Assembly: GCA_017311185.1 (NCBI GenBank)
Contig: JAESUZ010000457.1
Coordinates: 1 to 64,000, forward strand
DNA: 64,000 nt
Direction: 5' to 3'
DNA from: Proteles cristata cristata
Taxonomy: Eukaryota > Chordata > Mammalia > Carnivora > Hyaenidae
Shown: in pieces, positions 11,081 to 22,165 of the stretch
How positions within the stretch are numbered: the first letter of the stretch is position 1
Layout of the letters: each line of letters opens with the position of its first letter
The notes under the pieces: generated by a model
Database searches by the model: none
The model's input: only the letters and a program-made list of their open reading frames with translations
Told to the model about the DNA's origin: nothing
Program-made: the position numbers and the translations under genes

Positions 11081-12069
11081 ATTTTTTTACAAATAGTTTA
11101 TTGTCAAATTAGTTTCCACATAACACCCAGTGCTCATCCCCACAAGTGTCCTCCTCCATGCCCATCCCTCCTCCCCCCCACATCCATCAGTCCTCAGTTT
11201 TTGTCAGCATTCAAGAGTCTCTCATGGTTTGCCTCTCTCCCTTTCCCCCACCATTTCCGCCCTTCTTCTCCCCCTTGGTCCTCTGTAAGTTCCTCCTAAT
11301 CCTCCTATACGTGCACACATATGATATTTGTCCTTCTCTGCCTGACTTATTTCGCTCAGCATAACACCCTCAAGGTCCATCCATGTTGCTACACATGGCC
11401 AGATTTCATTGTTTCTCATTGCCATGTAGTATTCCATGGTATAGATAAACCACATCTTCTTGATCCATTCATCTGTTGATGGACACTTAGGCTCTTTCCA
11501 TGTTTTAGCTATTGTGGAGAGTGCTGCTATGAACATTGGGGTACATGTGCTCCTATGCATCAGCATTTCTGTATCCCTTGGGTAAATTCCTAGCAGTGCT
11601 ATTGCTGGGTCATAGGGGAGTTCTATTGTTAGTTTCCTGAGGAACCTCCACACTGTTTTCCAGAGGGGCTGTACCAGTTTACATTCCCACCAACAGTGTA
11701 GGAGGGTGCCCGTTTCTCCACATCCTCGCCAGCATCTAGAGTTCTCTGATTGGCTCATTTTAGCCACTCTGACTGGCGTGAGGTGGTATCTCAGTGTGGT
11801 TTTGATTTGTATTTCCCTGATGAGGAGGGATGCTGAGCATCGTTTCATGTGTCTGTTGGCCATCTGGATGTCCTCTTTGGAGAAGTGTCTGTTCATATCT
11901 TCTGCCCATTTCTTCACTGGGTTGTTTGTTTTTCGGGCGTGTAGTTTGGTGAGTTCCTTGTAGATTCTGGATATCAACCCTTTATCTGATATGTCATTTG
12001 CAACTATCTTTTCCCATTCCGTTGGTTGCCTATTAATTTTCTGGGTTGTTTCCTTGGCTGTGCAGAAGC
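11081..12069 (-). mobile_element. Young LINE-1, 5'-truncated (989 bp)
   Basis: Minus-strand L1 3' end comprising the C-terminal part of ORF2, a G-rich 3' UTR (C-rich on plus), and a short A tail at the left edge. TSD 'ttccactgcatt' at 11069-11080 and 12070-12081. Near-identical to the plus-strand copy at 31179-32066. It is a dead-on-arrival truncated insertion. Confidence 0.97.
11222..12069 (-). pseudogene. LINE-1 ORF2 C-terminal remnant
   Basis: Encodes the end of the L1 ORF2 protein (the endonuclease/reverse transcriptase polyprotein), without endonuclease or RT domains. The C-terminal cysteine cluster C-X3-C-X7-H-X4-C ('[18 protein letters not shown]') is intact. Compared with the copy at 31.2 kb, one base is lost at the natural stop, so the frame reads through '[15 protein letters not shown]' into 3' UTR until 11222. 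The nominal start lies in flanking DNA beyond the TSD, so the open frame is not a gene. Confidence 0.93.
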
Positions 12070-12108
12070 TTCCACTGCATTTTTTTAAATGTAGCTTTGG
12101 AAAAGACA

Positions 12109-12109
12109 T

Positions 12110-12152
<43 letters not shown>

Positions 12153-12153
12153 T
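12109..12153. repeat. (TTTA)n tetranucleotide microsatellite
   Basis: About 11 perfect units that expanded from the AAATAAATAAA tail of the outer SINE (minus strand). Confidence 0.96.
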
Positions 12154-12553
12154 TGAGACAGGGAGAGGCAGAGGGGAAAAAAGAGAATCTTTTCTTTTTA
12201 ATGTTTACTTTTGAGAGAGAGAGAGAGAGAGAGCACGCAGAGGAAGGGCAGAGAGAGAGAGAGGAAGACAGAGTCTGAAGCAGGCCCCTGGCTCTGAGCT
12301 ATCAGCACAGAGCCTGATGCAGGGCTCAAACTCACGAACCACAAGATCATGACCTGAGCCAAAGTCAGATGCTGAACCGATGGAGCCATCCAAGCACCCC
12401 ATAAAGAGAGAGAATCTTAAGCAGATTCCATGCTCAGCTGGGGTCAGCTCAAATAAGCACAGAGTCTGGGGCTGAATCCCACAACCCTGGGATCATGACC
12501 TGAACTGAAACCAAGAGTTGGATGCTCAACCAACTGAACCACCCAGGTGCCCT
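12110..12553 (-). mobile_element. Old Can-SINE split by a second SINE
   Basis: Outer SINE in two pieces, 12110-12191 (tail and CT-rich part) and 12409-12553 (head). An imperfect TSD, 'gaaaagacattt' and 'gaaaaagaaattt', lies at about 12099-12110 and 12554-12566. Its tail is the expanded TTTA run. Confidence 0.85.
12192..12408 (-). mobile_element. Can-SINE nested in a SINE
   Basis: Complete minus-strand copy interrupting the older SINE; the duplicated host sequence 'agagaatctt' is at 12182-12191 and 12409-12418. The CT-rich middle shows as GA-rich runs on plus. Confidence 0.93.
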
Positions 12554-12566
12554 GAAAAAGAAATTT

Positions 12567-13125
12567 GAATGAAAGTTTGTGTAACCTGTGAAGCACCTTC
12601 AAGGAATATCAGGGCTCCAGGGATTATAGTTTCAGCTGATCTTTCAGTCTCTTCAGAGATACTTAGTAACCACAAGGCTAGAAACACCATGACCACAATC
12701 CATAAAAGGTAGCAGCACACACTCAATGATGTTCTGGAACTAGATAATACTAGCTCACATAATGACTGTATGCATTTCTTCTCAACTTTGCCTTCAATGA
12801 CATCACATTGATGTATGGAAATTCACCATAACTGGGGCATTTACACCATGGAAATAGGCAGATGTCTTGGCATATGAAGTCAAGCTTTGTTGTAAACACA
12901 GCAAACCGTTGAATGCACCTAGCTCCCAGATGTAAAAGGGACAAGTTAATTCAAGTTTTTCCAGTAGCCTTTCAGATACTCAAAAGGGAAGTAGAAGAAC
13001 TTAAGTTTATTAAGATTTCGTAGACCATACAGACTGGTATAGAAAATGTCAAGGTGGATCTAGATGATAATTTAAGAAAAACTGCCCAAATATTCAGATA
13101 GAATAATGTAAATATAATTCAAAAG
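12567..13125. other. No gene seen; unassigned sequence
   Basis: Unique-looking DNA with minus-strand frames of about 65 codons only. Nothing recognised. Confidence 0.4.
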
Positions 13126-13139
13126 TTACATTTGCCCAG

Positions 13140-13347
13140 AGGCATTTGGGTGGTTTGGTTAAGTGTCCAACTTCAGCCTAGGTCATGATCTCACTGTTCC
13201 TGAATTCAAGCCCCATATCAGGCTCTGTGCCAATAGCTCAATAGCCTGCTTCAGATTCTGTGTCTCCCTCTCTCTTTTCCCCTCCTCACTCACACTCTGT
13301 CTTTCTCAAATATAAATAAACATTAAAAATTTTTTAAAATAAAAAAA
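13140..13347 (+). mobile_element. Can-SINE, older subtype
   Basis: Full copy, somewhat diverged, ending in AATATAAATAAACATT. A 14-bp TSD 'ttacatttgcccag' at 13126-13139 and 13348-13361. Confidence 0.95.
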
Positions 13348-13361
13348 TTACATTTGCCCAG

Positions 13362-14369
13362 TTGAGAATAACTCCAAAGATTATGGTTTGATTGCTCTCT
13401 GCAGTGTTAGTTTTGTACCTAGTTTGCACCTGAGTCAGATGAGCATATTTCAGCAGCCTTGCTTTGAACTAATCATATATACATATTCATCTCCTGTAGC
13501 CTACTTTGAACTAGACTGACCATCCTTCTGATGCCTTCCTAATGAGTGAAAATAAATCTTTGAGCCAGGCTCATTATACGCCTGCAGGAGAGCTGTATTT
13601 TTAAAACCCTTTAATAATCATACTTTGGCAAAAGAAACATGGGTGGGAATGAAGGAATTTGGTCCTTTTTTCTTCTTGCCAAATTCGGCGCTGTCAGCCA
13701 AGCGGAGAAGCTTTGGAGAAGTCAGAAGGAAAGATTCAAAGCACACCATGTTGGATGAACCAGTCGTCATGTTTCTGAGAGCCAAGCCTCATGGTTCTCA
13801 AAAGTAACCAAGTCTGGTTATAATAAGAACCAGGAAAATCTTAACCACAAACAGATGAATGTTTTGCCAAAAAGCCTGGTGCCTCCCTGGGCAAACGAAA
13901 CTAAACAATTTTATTCAAGTTCAACTTTTAACTCCCCACTCCAGAAAAGAGGATGTGAACCCGGCACACTAAACAGTGCCACCCAGGATGGTCCAAAGCC
14001 AGGGTAATGTCAATCGTAACTTTTTTTTGCCTATTATAAACCGGCATGGTTCTTGTCATCATTGCTCCCCTCCTGGAAGCTTTTTTTCCACATTTTTTCC
14101 TAATGACACTGCCATTCAATTTTAATATTATAAATATACAGTATATTTGTTTATAGGTCACAGGTATCTGTAATTTAAATAGGAAGATTAAGATTTGCTG
14201 TCATTCCTCCACTCCCCTCCTCAAAGCAATTTTTGGCTCCTTGGGGCCATGAAAGCCCACACTAAAAATGCATGTTACAAACTGACCGTCATTAAGTGGG
14301 CTCTCACAACCTCACAATGGACACACAGGGCTTCTCCTTGCAGTGTGGAGAAGACTGCTTTCCCACCCA
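13362..14369. other. No gene seen; unassigned sequence
   Basis: A small CpG-containing patch at about 13680-13720 ('ttcggcgctgtcagccaag') sits in a 60-codon frame starting at 13625. I recognise no protein. The rest is AT-rich. Confidence 0.4.
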
Positions 14370-14750
14370 GGGGCATCTTTGCTTTCTACTGCTGAACAAC
14401 TTAACTAATGGCAGAAATGATAGTTCTGAGCATTTGCTAAATGCTAGGCACTAAATCAAACAGAAAAAAAAAATTGCTGCTCACAGTTCTGGAGGCTGGA
14501 AGTGCTAGATCAGGCTGCCAGCATGGCTGGGCAAAGGACCTCTGGTTGCAGATTTCCTGTTGTATCCTCACATAGAGGAAGGGGTTAGAAAGCTCTATGT
14601 GGTTTCTTTTATAAGAGCACTAATCCCAATTGTGCAGGTTCCAGTCTTGTGACCTAAGCAACTCCCAAAGGCCCCATCCCCTAATACCATCATCTTAAGC
14701 AAGAGGATTTCAACATATGATTTTTGAGGGGACACATTCAGATCACAGCA
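14370..14750 (-). mobile_element. MaLR-type LTR (MLT1-like), diverged
   Basis: Contains the characteristic 'cacagttctggaggctgga' block, 'tcctcacat' and 'aaggccccatcccctaatac', which are the reverse complement of the MLT1 family LTR of non-autonomous ERVL-MaLR elements. The LTR 5' end on the minus strand is near 14750 (TGCTGTGATCTG). No coding retroviral sequence adjoins it. Confidence 0.75.
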
Positions 14751-15124
14751 TATTGTCATAGCTTGGGCTCCCAAAGAAACAAACCCTGGGACAGGGATTC
14801 CAGAGCAGGTAATTTCTAGGATAGATGATGCCAGGAAATACTGGTAGGTGAATGGGGAGTGAGACACAGAAGAAGAGGATGGTTTTCAAGCCAATTTCAC
14901 TGGAGTTTCATTTCATAGAGAAACTCTGGCAAACAGCATCAAACACAAACCTTAGAGTGATCCCATCTGAAAGGGTGGGGGAACTGGGGTATTTGTACAC
15001 TAACACTCATCAGTCATTGGTTGAGGTCTACCTCCTGCTTTCTTTTGACAGAGAAATACAAATGCTAGGAGCCAGAGGTCAGGCTGGTATGAACTGAACA
15101 GATAAAGCCCAAGGTACCAGACTG
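14751..15124. other. No gene seen; possibly old LTR-flanking sequence
   Basis: Starts 'tattgtcatagcttgggctcccaaag' and has the flavour of old LTR-like DNA, but I cannot assign it. Frames of about 80-90 codons have no domain. Confidence 0.35.
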
Positions 15125-15298
15125 GGCACCACATAAACAGATTCATATAATTCTCATAGCATCCAGGAGAGATTGGCATTTGAACCAGCCTGGAATGGGG
15201 TGCAAAGATGTAAAATAATGTTCTCCAAGTCAGCAGGGAGTAAGTGGTAGAGATAAGAAAGGACTCCAAAGTCTACGTGCTTAAGTCATGCTGTATGG
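15125..15298 (-). mobile_element. MIR SINE remnant
   Basis: The order 'attctcatagcatccagg', then 'tgttctccaagtcagcaggg' and 'taagtggtagag' matches the reverse complement of the MIR core and 3' half. Old and diverged. Confidence 0.65.
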
Positions 15299-15570
15299 GC
15301 TGCTCTTCTTGTGTTTTTTTCTATTCAAATAGATTCAGCAAATTGATAAAGATTCATACGAGATAGAGCCCCTTCTACATGAAGCCACAGTTAGCAAGAA
15401 AGGGAAGGATTTAGGGTAATGATAATGAGTTGGAGTTTGGAATTGTTGGGTGTGAGTAGCCAGGATCCAGGAAGAAAGATCAGGAGGAAGGTATATCAGT
15501 GGATCTGGCTTTTAAGAGTGGGCAGGAACATGCTGGAGAAACAAGTGGGGGAGTTGTCAACACACCCATG

Positions 15571-15978
15571 TGTTATGGTCTGAATTTTGTCCCTCCAGAT
15601 TCATATATTGAAGCCCTAACCCCATACCTCAGAATGTGACTGTATTTAGAGACAGTAGCCTTTAAAGAGGCAATTGAGTTAAACTAAGGCTGTTAGGTTG
15701 GGCCCTAATCCATCTGGTCTGATAAGAAGGTCCGGATAGGAAGAGGAGATTAGAGACCCCAGGGATGCACACATACAGAGGAAAGACCATGTGAACAGGC
15801 AGCAAGAGGAAGGCCATCCGCAAACCCAGGAGAGAGGCTTCAGAAGAATCCAATCTTGCCAGAACCATGAACTTGGACTTCCAGCTTCCAGAACTGTAAG
15901 AAGATAAATTTACATTGTTTAAACCACCCAGTCTGTGGTGTCTTGTTACAGCTCTAGCAGATTTATACAATATGGTAA
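15571..15978 (+). mobile_element. MaLR-type solo LTR (MLT1-like)
   Basis: Begins TGTTATGGTCTGAATTTTGT and runs through 'attgaagccctaacccc', 'cttggacttccagcttccag' and 'aactgtaagaagataaattt' to 'cacccagtctgtggtgtctt', the consensus order of an MLT1-like LTR. It lies in opposite orientation to the MLT1 at 14.4-14.75 kb, so the two are independent solo LTRs. Confidence 0.85.
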
Positions 15979-15993
15979 CTGTTGTCATGGAAT

Positions 15994-16015
15994 GGGGGCG
16001 GGGGGGCGGGAGGGG
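15994..16015 (+). other. G-quadruplex-forming motif
   Basis: Four G-runs (5, 7, 3 and 4 G) separated by single bases C, C and A. This fits the canonical four-run G4 pattern with one-base loops. It sits just downstream of an LTR 3' end. Confidence 0.85.
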
Positions 16016-16169
16016 TGCCCTACCTGGGAGCCAAAGGAAGATTTATTTCAAAATATGTGACTGTTCAGTGCTGCTAACTGGGCAAGAAAGACAAGGACTG
16101 AAAGCTCTCCACTGGGTGGAGCATAGGAAAGAAATAAGAGGAAAATGAGAAAATTCACATTTTATACAT

Positions 16170-16315
16170 ACAATCCTAACTGATCCACTTGTTGGTCTTA
16201 GGGTGTAGGTATCATCTTGCCTAGTGTCCTACAGTTCATAGGGGGTAGAGCCAGTATTAGAACGAGGTATGTCTGACACTCAAGAGTCCACTCTTTCTAC
16301 TACACCATGCATATC
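16170..16315 (-). mobile_element. MIR SINE remnant
   Basis: 'ggtatcatcttgcctagtgt', 'gggggtagagccagtattag' and the tRNA-like end 'tttctactacaccatgca' are the reverse complement of MIR from its 3' portion to its head. Confidence 0.8.
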
Positions 16316-17424
16316 TACTCTGTTCTTGAGAGTGGATGGTCAAGCGTATCTCTGCAGCCTCATACAGCTCACCTTCTTGGATGTTGAGTGGCTACTGCCA
16401 TCTTGTTCCTGCCAATTATTATCATTTAGGAAACTCGGCTCCATTTCTGTTGTCCCAACATTGGAAGGACAAAACACTTGGAATAGCCTGGCAGGGAGGT
16501 ATCTTTATACTGTACAGTTATTCTCCCTTCCCAGGAAATCTACACAGATACATGGCCTCCAGAGATCATCTCCTGAGCTGTCAGGTCTCAACTCAGCTGC
16601 TGCTACCTGATCCCAATCCTACTTTGTTTGGGACATAGGTTTCTGTCCCTCACAGACTTTACAGCTGCCCCACCTTCCTGTCCTGTGCTTCCTGCTAACT
16701 CCCACTTGGCACTGGTCCCCTCTGCCTGGGCAGTTCTGTCCAGGACCTGCCAGGGTCTCATTATGACAAGCAAACCCAAACATTTACCCAGGACTGTAGG
16801 AAAACAGATGAGATCATGGAATTGTTGACATTGATCTTTTTTTAGGAAAACTTACAAAAAATGGGGGGATGGTGAGAGGATTTGGGATGGATAAATGTTA
16901 TTCTAAGTGGAGGTTTTACTCCCTAAATATGGCCAAGAAAGGATTATTAAGATAATGGGTTTTGAGCACTTTGAAGAAAAATAATGGCCATTAGACATTA
17001 ACATGATGTCCCTAAAACATGAAATTTGTTAACTTTTCAATGTTTCTAGGCAATAAACCAGAAGCTGTGAACATCAAAGAGTTTAATTTTATGAATTAGA
17101 GTATTAATTTATGAATTGTATCTCAAAATACTCTAAGATACAATGTGGGCTGGACAACAATATAGTTAACTATCTGCTCACCCAATCACAAAGCTTCTAG
17201 AATTCCTCTTTCCTTGGACCAAAAACCTAACTGTGTCGGGCCTCTTTCTGCTTCAATCCATTCTGCATATCTGCTGATTTCACCTTCCTAACTTAACCTC
17301 TGGCACATTTTGGGCTTCACCCAGATTTAGCCTGGCCTGATTTCTAGTCTCCTTATTCAAGAAAATACATTGATTCTGGCAGCAACTGAACTGGCATGAG
17401 AAACAGTTATCAGACCAGGGGACT
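16316..17424. other. No gene seen; unassigned sequence
   Basis: Two overlapping plus-strand frames of 113 and 100 codons at 16269-16638 share bases in different phases and have no domain. Beyond 16840 it is AT-rich. Nothing recognised. Confidence 0.4.
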
Positions 17425-18648
17425 AACAGGTAGGCAAAGACTTCTTAAATAGGACATGAAAAGCAAGAACCATCTCAACAACAACAACAGGAACGTGCAA
17501 AAGAGACAAATTAGACTTTTTTAACATTAAAAACTGTTCAACAAAACACATCATTAAAAGGTGAATGGATAAGTCATAGGATTGGATAAGATATTCTAAA
17601 TGCATACATCCAACAAAGAACCTATATCAGAATATATATTTTAAACCTGAAAACCAATAAGAAAAAGGCAAAAGAATTTTTTAACGTTTTATTTATTTCT
17701 GAGAGAGAGAGGGCGTGAGCAGGGGAGGGTCAGAGAGAGAGGGAGACACAGAATCCAAAGACAGGCTCCAGGCTCTAAGCTAGTTGTCAGCACAGAGCCC
17801 GATGCGGGGCTTGAACCCATGAACTGTGAGATCACGACCTGAGCTAAAGTCGGATGCTTAACCGACTGAGCCACCCAGGTGCCCCAAAAGAATTTTTTAA
17901 CAAGACCAAAAGACATTAATGAGCTCTTCACTGAAGAGAATGTACAAGTCTAAAGCATATGAAAAGGTGTTTGATATTGTTATTCATCAGGAAAATGTCA
18001 ACTAAAACCATAATGAGATATATCCACATAACCGGTGTTGGCAAGGATGTGGGGCAACTGGAACTCTCACACACTTTTTCCAGAAGTAAAATTTGGTTCA
18101 ACTACTCTGGAAAGCTGGAATGTTTGCTAACATTCAGCCTACCCTGTTACAAGGAATGCTACTTCAGTGCATGTGTCTACAAAATGACATAAGTCCAAGG
18201 ATATTCATGGCGACTTAATTTTACAATAGCTCAAACTAGAAAGAACTTAAATATCTGTTAACAGGAAAATTGATTAAAAAATTGTGCACATTCATAGAAT
18301 GTATAAGTACCCAGGGATTAAAAGGAACAAATTATTGATATATATCCTAACATGGGTGAATCACAAAAACATGTTGAGCAAAAGGAGCCAGTCACAAAAG
18401 TATATGTATTCTATGGCATAGATTAGCCAAAATGAATTGATGATGGTGGATGTCAGAATAATGGCTATTCTCATTTGGGAATGAGAATCACCTAGGGTGA
18501 CTCAAATGCTTTCTAACTTGATCTGAGTGATAGTTACAGTGGTGATAGTCTACAGAGCTCTGTCTGCATAAAGGTTATAGAGCTGTAGATCTAATATTTT
18601 TCGTTTACTGTATGAAAATTATACCACAACAACAAAAAAACTTTTTTA
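17425..18648 (+). mobile_element. Ancient LINE-1 3' end
   Basis: Diverged L1 ORF2 C-terminal region and 3' UTR. Recognisable in order are 'catgaaaagcaagaacc', 'tatgaaaaggtgtttgatat', 'ccataatgagatatatcca', 'ttggcaaggatgtggggcaa', 'gtgaatcacaaaaacatg' and a terminal A-rich end near 18648. All frames are broken. A SINE interrupts it at 17686-17885. Confidence 0.82.
17686..17885 (-). mobile_element. Can-SINE, intermediate subtype
   Basis: Inserted into the ancient L1; a 16-bp TSD 'aaaagaattttttaac' at 17670-17685 and 17886-17901. On the minus strand the tail junction is CTCAG-AAATAAATAAA, and the body has the 'GACCCTCCCCTGCTCACGC' feature shared with young copies. Confidence 0.95.
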
Positions 18649-18830
18649 AATGAGGGTGGTTAGAAGCTAAAATACCCCAGTATATATAAAGGCTTTAAAA
18701 AGACAAAGAGTGGTTTGTCTTCCTGTTTCTTCATTACTAGCCACCTTGAAGGTCTAAAGATACTCCATTCGTGATTCTACCTTTTGATGACCAGTCAATA
18801 GAATGCTCCAGTGGAAAAATACTAAATTTG

Positions 18831-18956
18831 TGCTGACAGCTCAGAGCCTGAGGCCTACTTCATATTCTGTGTCTCCTTCTCTCTCTCTGCCCTTCCCCTG
18901 TTCATGCTCTGTCTCTCTGTCTCTCAAAAATAAATAAACATTAAAAAAAAAAAAAA
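18831..18956 (+). mobile_element. Can-SINE, 5'-truncated
   Basis: Lacks the tRNA-like head and begins within 'TGCTGACAGCTCAGAGCCTG', yet has a 17-bp near-perfect TSD 'gaaaaatactaaatttg' at 18814-18830 and 18957-18973. This is therefore a genuine truncated insertion, the result of incomplete reverse transcription. Confidence 0.93.
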
Positions 18957-19049
18957 GAAAAATACAAAATTTGACAGCATCTAAGTCACCAAGGATAGTA
19001 AGAACACCATTATTTTTACATACCATCTAGTAGGACAAACATTGCCAAT

Positions 19050-19263
19050 TAGGGGCAGCTGGGTGGCACAGTCAGTTGAATGACTCTTGCTCTCAGCTCA
19101 GGTCATGATCTCACAGTTCATTAATTCAAGCCCCACATTGGGCTCTGTGCTCATGGTTTGGCTTAGAGACTCCTTGGGATTCTGTCTGTCCTTCTCTCTG
19201 CCCCTCTCCTACATTCTCCCTCTCCCTCTCTCTCTTTCAAAATAAATAAACTTACATAAAAGG
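19050..19263 (+). mobile_element. Can-SINE, diverged
   Basis: Complete but old copy ending in AAAATAAATAAACTTACATAAAA. Followed at once by another SINE, which probably landed in its A-rich tail. Confidence 0.88.
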
Positions 19264-19480
19264 TGGGGCACCTGGGTAGCTCATGTGGCTGAGTGTGTGA
19301 CTTCAGCTCAGGTCATGATCTCACAGCTTGTGAGTTCAAGCCTGGTTGTGAGTTCAAGCCTCTCTACTATCAGCACAGAGCCCACTTTTTTCCTGTCTCC
19401 CTTTCTCTCTGCCCCTTCCTGGCTCCTGCCTTCTCTCTGTCTCGAAAATAAATAAAAGCTTCAAAAAAAAAAAAAGAGAA
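19264..19480 (+). mobile_element. Can-SINE with internal 18-base duplication
   Basis: Tandem neighbour of the preceding SINE. The B-box region is duplicated: 'ttgtgagttcaagcc' occurs twice around 19328-19362. The tail AAAATAAATAAAAGC precedes a run of A. Confidence 0.88.
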
Positions 19481-21169
19481 CTTCCTGTAACTGGGCATAC
19501 TGCACATTAGGCACATGTTGGATGATAAAATGTAGGTGGCAATTCCACTGAATTCAGTGTTCCCAGACCTCCTTTTGTAGCCTGAGCTGTTCTTTTCAGC
19601 TCCACTTATTCATGGGACTGCTACAAATAGAAAGTAAGGTGACCACCATGGCCAACTGGTTTATGAGAACTTTAGATCATGTCTCCCCTGAAGTGATTTA
19701 TAATGTTGGCTTATGTCCCCTGTCTAGCATACAGCCGGAGTCCACACCAGTGAGGGGGATACACTATCTCTCCTCACAAATGATCACTCTGAAGAGAGAC
19801 GACAACCTCCACAAAGCCACCCCTGATGTGCCAAGACAGTGAGCAAACCCACCGCCTAGTCTCCTAGGGTCCTCACTATAACATGCTTTGGGCAAAAAAG
19901 AGGGCTGTGCAGGTGGGAAAGAAGTTGATCAGATAGGATTAACCAAATGTTAATGGCCTTTGTCCTCAAAGCACATTTTTGTAGAGCTTCCGGGCTGAAA
20001 GCTTGTCCAGTAGGAGGCTATGAACACAGCATAGACTTTTTCAGAGTACTCTTAAATTTACTTTAAGGAAACAGTCACTTGTATAAAACCAAAAATAAAG
20101 GTAGGAGAAGGTTCAGAAGGAAAGAACTTGCTTCTTTCCAAAAAATTACAAGGAACAAAGCAGAAAATTTTCGATCTTTAAAACTATTTTCTAGCCTCAT
20201 ATATTAAGCTGCACATTTTTTTAGAGGCTGCTGTTTTGAGGCATTAAGAGACTTGTATTTTAATATAAAACACACAAAACCCTTGCTTTTTTTTCTGTGC
20301 TGTGCCATTATCTGACTCTTGGCAGACTTAAAATTCTTCCTTTTAAAACTATTTCCTTTTGGAGGTCAGCTGAAGGCCCAGTTCAAGCACCACATTGATA
20401 AAACTGAACACAGGACCACTCTTAAAAGCCAGCCATTATGGGTCCCAGTAGAAAAACACTCCATGGTGCCAGGCTTCCGAGACATCATGCCTCAAACGTG
20501 GCTTTGTGTCAACGCAGCTGTATCCACAGGCGAAAAGTTAAAAGATTTATTTAAAAATGTTTCCACTTCTGGAAGCTCTCTCTCTCTGAGACTTCGTTGA
20601 AGCACAGGAGCAAAGGGCTGGGGGTAGAAAGACGTTCTTTCCGCTACTGACCCTGGTTGTGTATTGAGTTCCTGTACAGATCTGAGCAGGCATGCACAAA
20701 AGCCTTGATCATTGGTCAGCATCAAGGTCCAGAAGGAAAAGTCATACTTTGCTAACTGTCTATATTTAAATGATAAAATATTAAACCCATTTATTCATTC
20801 TGCAGACAGGATGAGCTCATAGGGAAACAGAAGTTGTTTTTTTTTAATTGGCAAAATCTGGTGGTTTAAGCATATGCAGCTCTAATACAGCTTAAGTTTT
20901 GCAATCCAGTGAATTGTTCCCTTATGCCTCCTCAAATGGCCAGGGTCTTGACTTTTGTCTCTGCACAATTCTCCCAAAGCAGTGAGTATGATATAGAATG
21001 AATGTTACAGTAAGACAGGAGTTACAGAAAGTTGGGGGGAAAGCCAACTGCCAATTGGACAATGACAACTTAATGATTGACTACCAGTGGAGAACAGGAA
21101 AGATGGCATCTGAAAGTAGGAACAGGACTGTCACTGACTGACAAGACAGATACATATCTCTGGCTCTTT
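19481..21169. other. No gene seen; 1.7 kb unassigned sequence
   Basis: Largely non-repetitive. The segment 20319-20750 is compositionally even and carries a 93-codon plus frame and a 77-codon minus frame, neither with a recognised domain. It could hold old non-coding conserved sequence, but nothing visible proves that. Confidence 0.4.
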
Positions 21170-21952
21170 TTAAGTCAACTTTTTATTGAAGTATAATGTG
21201 CATATGGAAAAATAAACACATGACACATAAACAGTTTGATGAAATTTCAAAAGTTAGCATACCCACTTAACAAGCACCCAGACTGATATGGTTTGAAGTG
21301 GGGTTCGGAGCTGATGGCCAAGAAAGAATTCTTGGGACATCTTTGGTGCAAAAAGATGATTTTATTAAAGCATGGGGATGGGACCTATGGGCAGAAAGAG
21401 CTGCACTGGGGTTGTGAAGAGTGACTGATGATATTCCTTCAGGTTGGGAGGGGGTTAGGTAGGAGGCTATGAACACTCTAAGTCTCTAAGGCATTTTGGA
21501 AAAGAGGTTTACAGGACCTTGAAGGGATGCTGTTGGAAAAAGATCATTTATTACTGTTTAGTAAAACCTCAGTCATAAGACACTTCAGCTATATATCAGG
21601 GGCCATAAGCTTAGAGTATGAATGCCAACATATATCTTGGAGGGGTAGAGATAAAGGAAGTTTCCAAAGGAATTTTTATATGTTAAAGTACACTTACAGG
21701 ATCCTGGAGGTCGGGATTAAGCTAAGATTGCTTTTTGCTCTTAACAAAGTGACATCAGCCAGGGAGCTGAGTTCCCAGAGGAAGGTCACTCTGCCTGTCT
21801 CAAGGACTTATCAATGGGCTATAAACTATAAGGAAATTTAGTTTGTTCCTCTGCCTTTGTTTCCCACATCAAGACCAACAAGCAGAATGCCACCAGATCC
21901 TCAGAAGCAACCACATCTCCTCCTTCCCACTGGTCTTTATCTTCTCATCAAG
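21170..21952 (-). mobile_element. Old LINE-1 3' UTR split by an LTR
   Basis: 'cttttattgaagtataatg' at the left and 'caagcagaatgccaccag' to the right of the LTR read as one old L1-type 3' UTR on the minus strand when the LTR and one copy of 'agac' are removed (left part 21170-21283, right part 21876-21952). Confidence 0.65.
21284..21871 (-). mobile_element. Solo LTR of a class I-like endogenous retrovirus
   Basis: 588-bp element with TG...CA termini, flanked by a 4-bp duplication 'agac' (21280-21283 and 21872-21875), as expected of gammaretrovirus-like (ERV1) integration. On the minus strand a polyadenylation signal AATAAA (21361-21366) lies about 77 bases before the LTR end, defining the likely R/U5 side. 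No gag, pol or env sequence adjoins it, so it is a recombination-derived solo LTR. Family name not assigned; orientation rests on the AATAAA. Confidence 0.8.
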
Positions 21953-22162
21953 CAGGAGTCAGCAAATCTATACATCTGCCTCCACCTGTTTTTATAAATT
22001 AAGCTTTATTGCAACCCAGTGATATGCATTCATTTACACACTGTCCGTGGTTGCTTCTGCGCTACAATGGCAGAGTGGGTATTTACAACAAAAAACTTGT
22101 GGCCTGAGAAACCTAAAATATTTACTATCTGGGCCTTTGCAGAAAAGGTTTCCAGACCCCTG
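21953..22162 (+). mobile_element. hAT-type non-autonomous DNA transposon
   Basis: Starts CAGGAGTCAGCAAAT and ends CCAGACCCCTG, imperfect inverted termini of the 'CAGGGGT(C/T)..' type of hAT-Charlie MITEs. The interior, with 'gctttattgcaaccc' and 'aaaatatttactatctgg', matches a widespread eutherian element. Subfamily not named. Confidence 0.75.
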
Positions 22163-22165
22163 TTC

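Noticed and set aside
11222..12109. 295-codon minus-strand open frame as a cellular gene
   Set aside because: It is the C-terminal end of L1 ORF2; its start lies in flanking DNA beyond the TSD and its end is 3' UTR read-through caused by a one-base loss at the natural stop.
14370..15978. A full MaLR element flanked by two LTRs
   Set aside because: The two LTRs are in opposite orientation and the DNA between them shows no internal MaLR sequence; MIR fragments lie between them.
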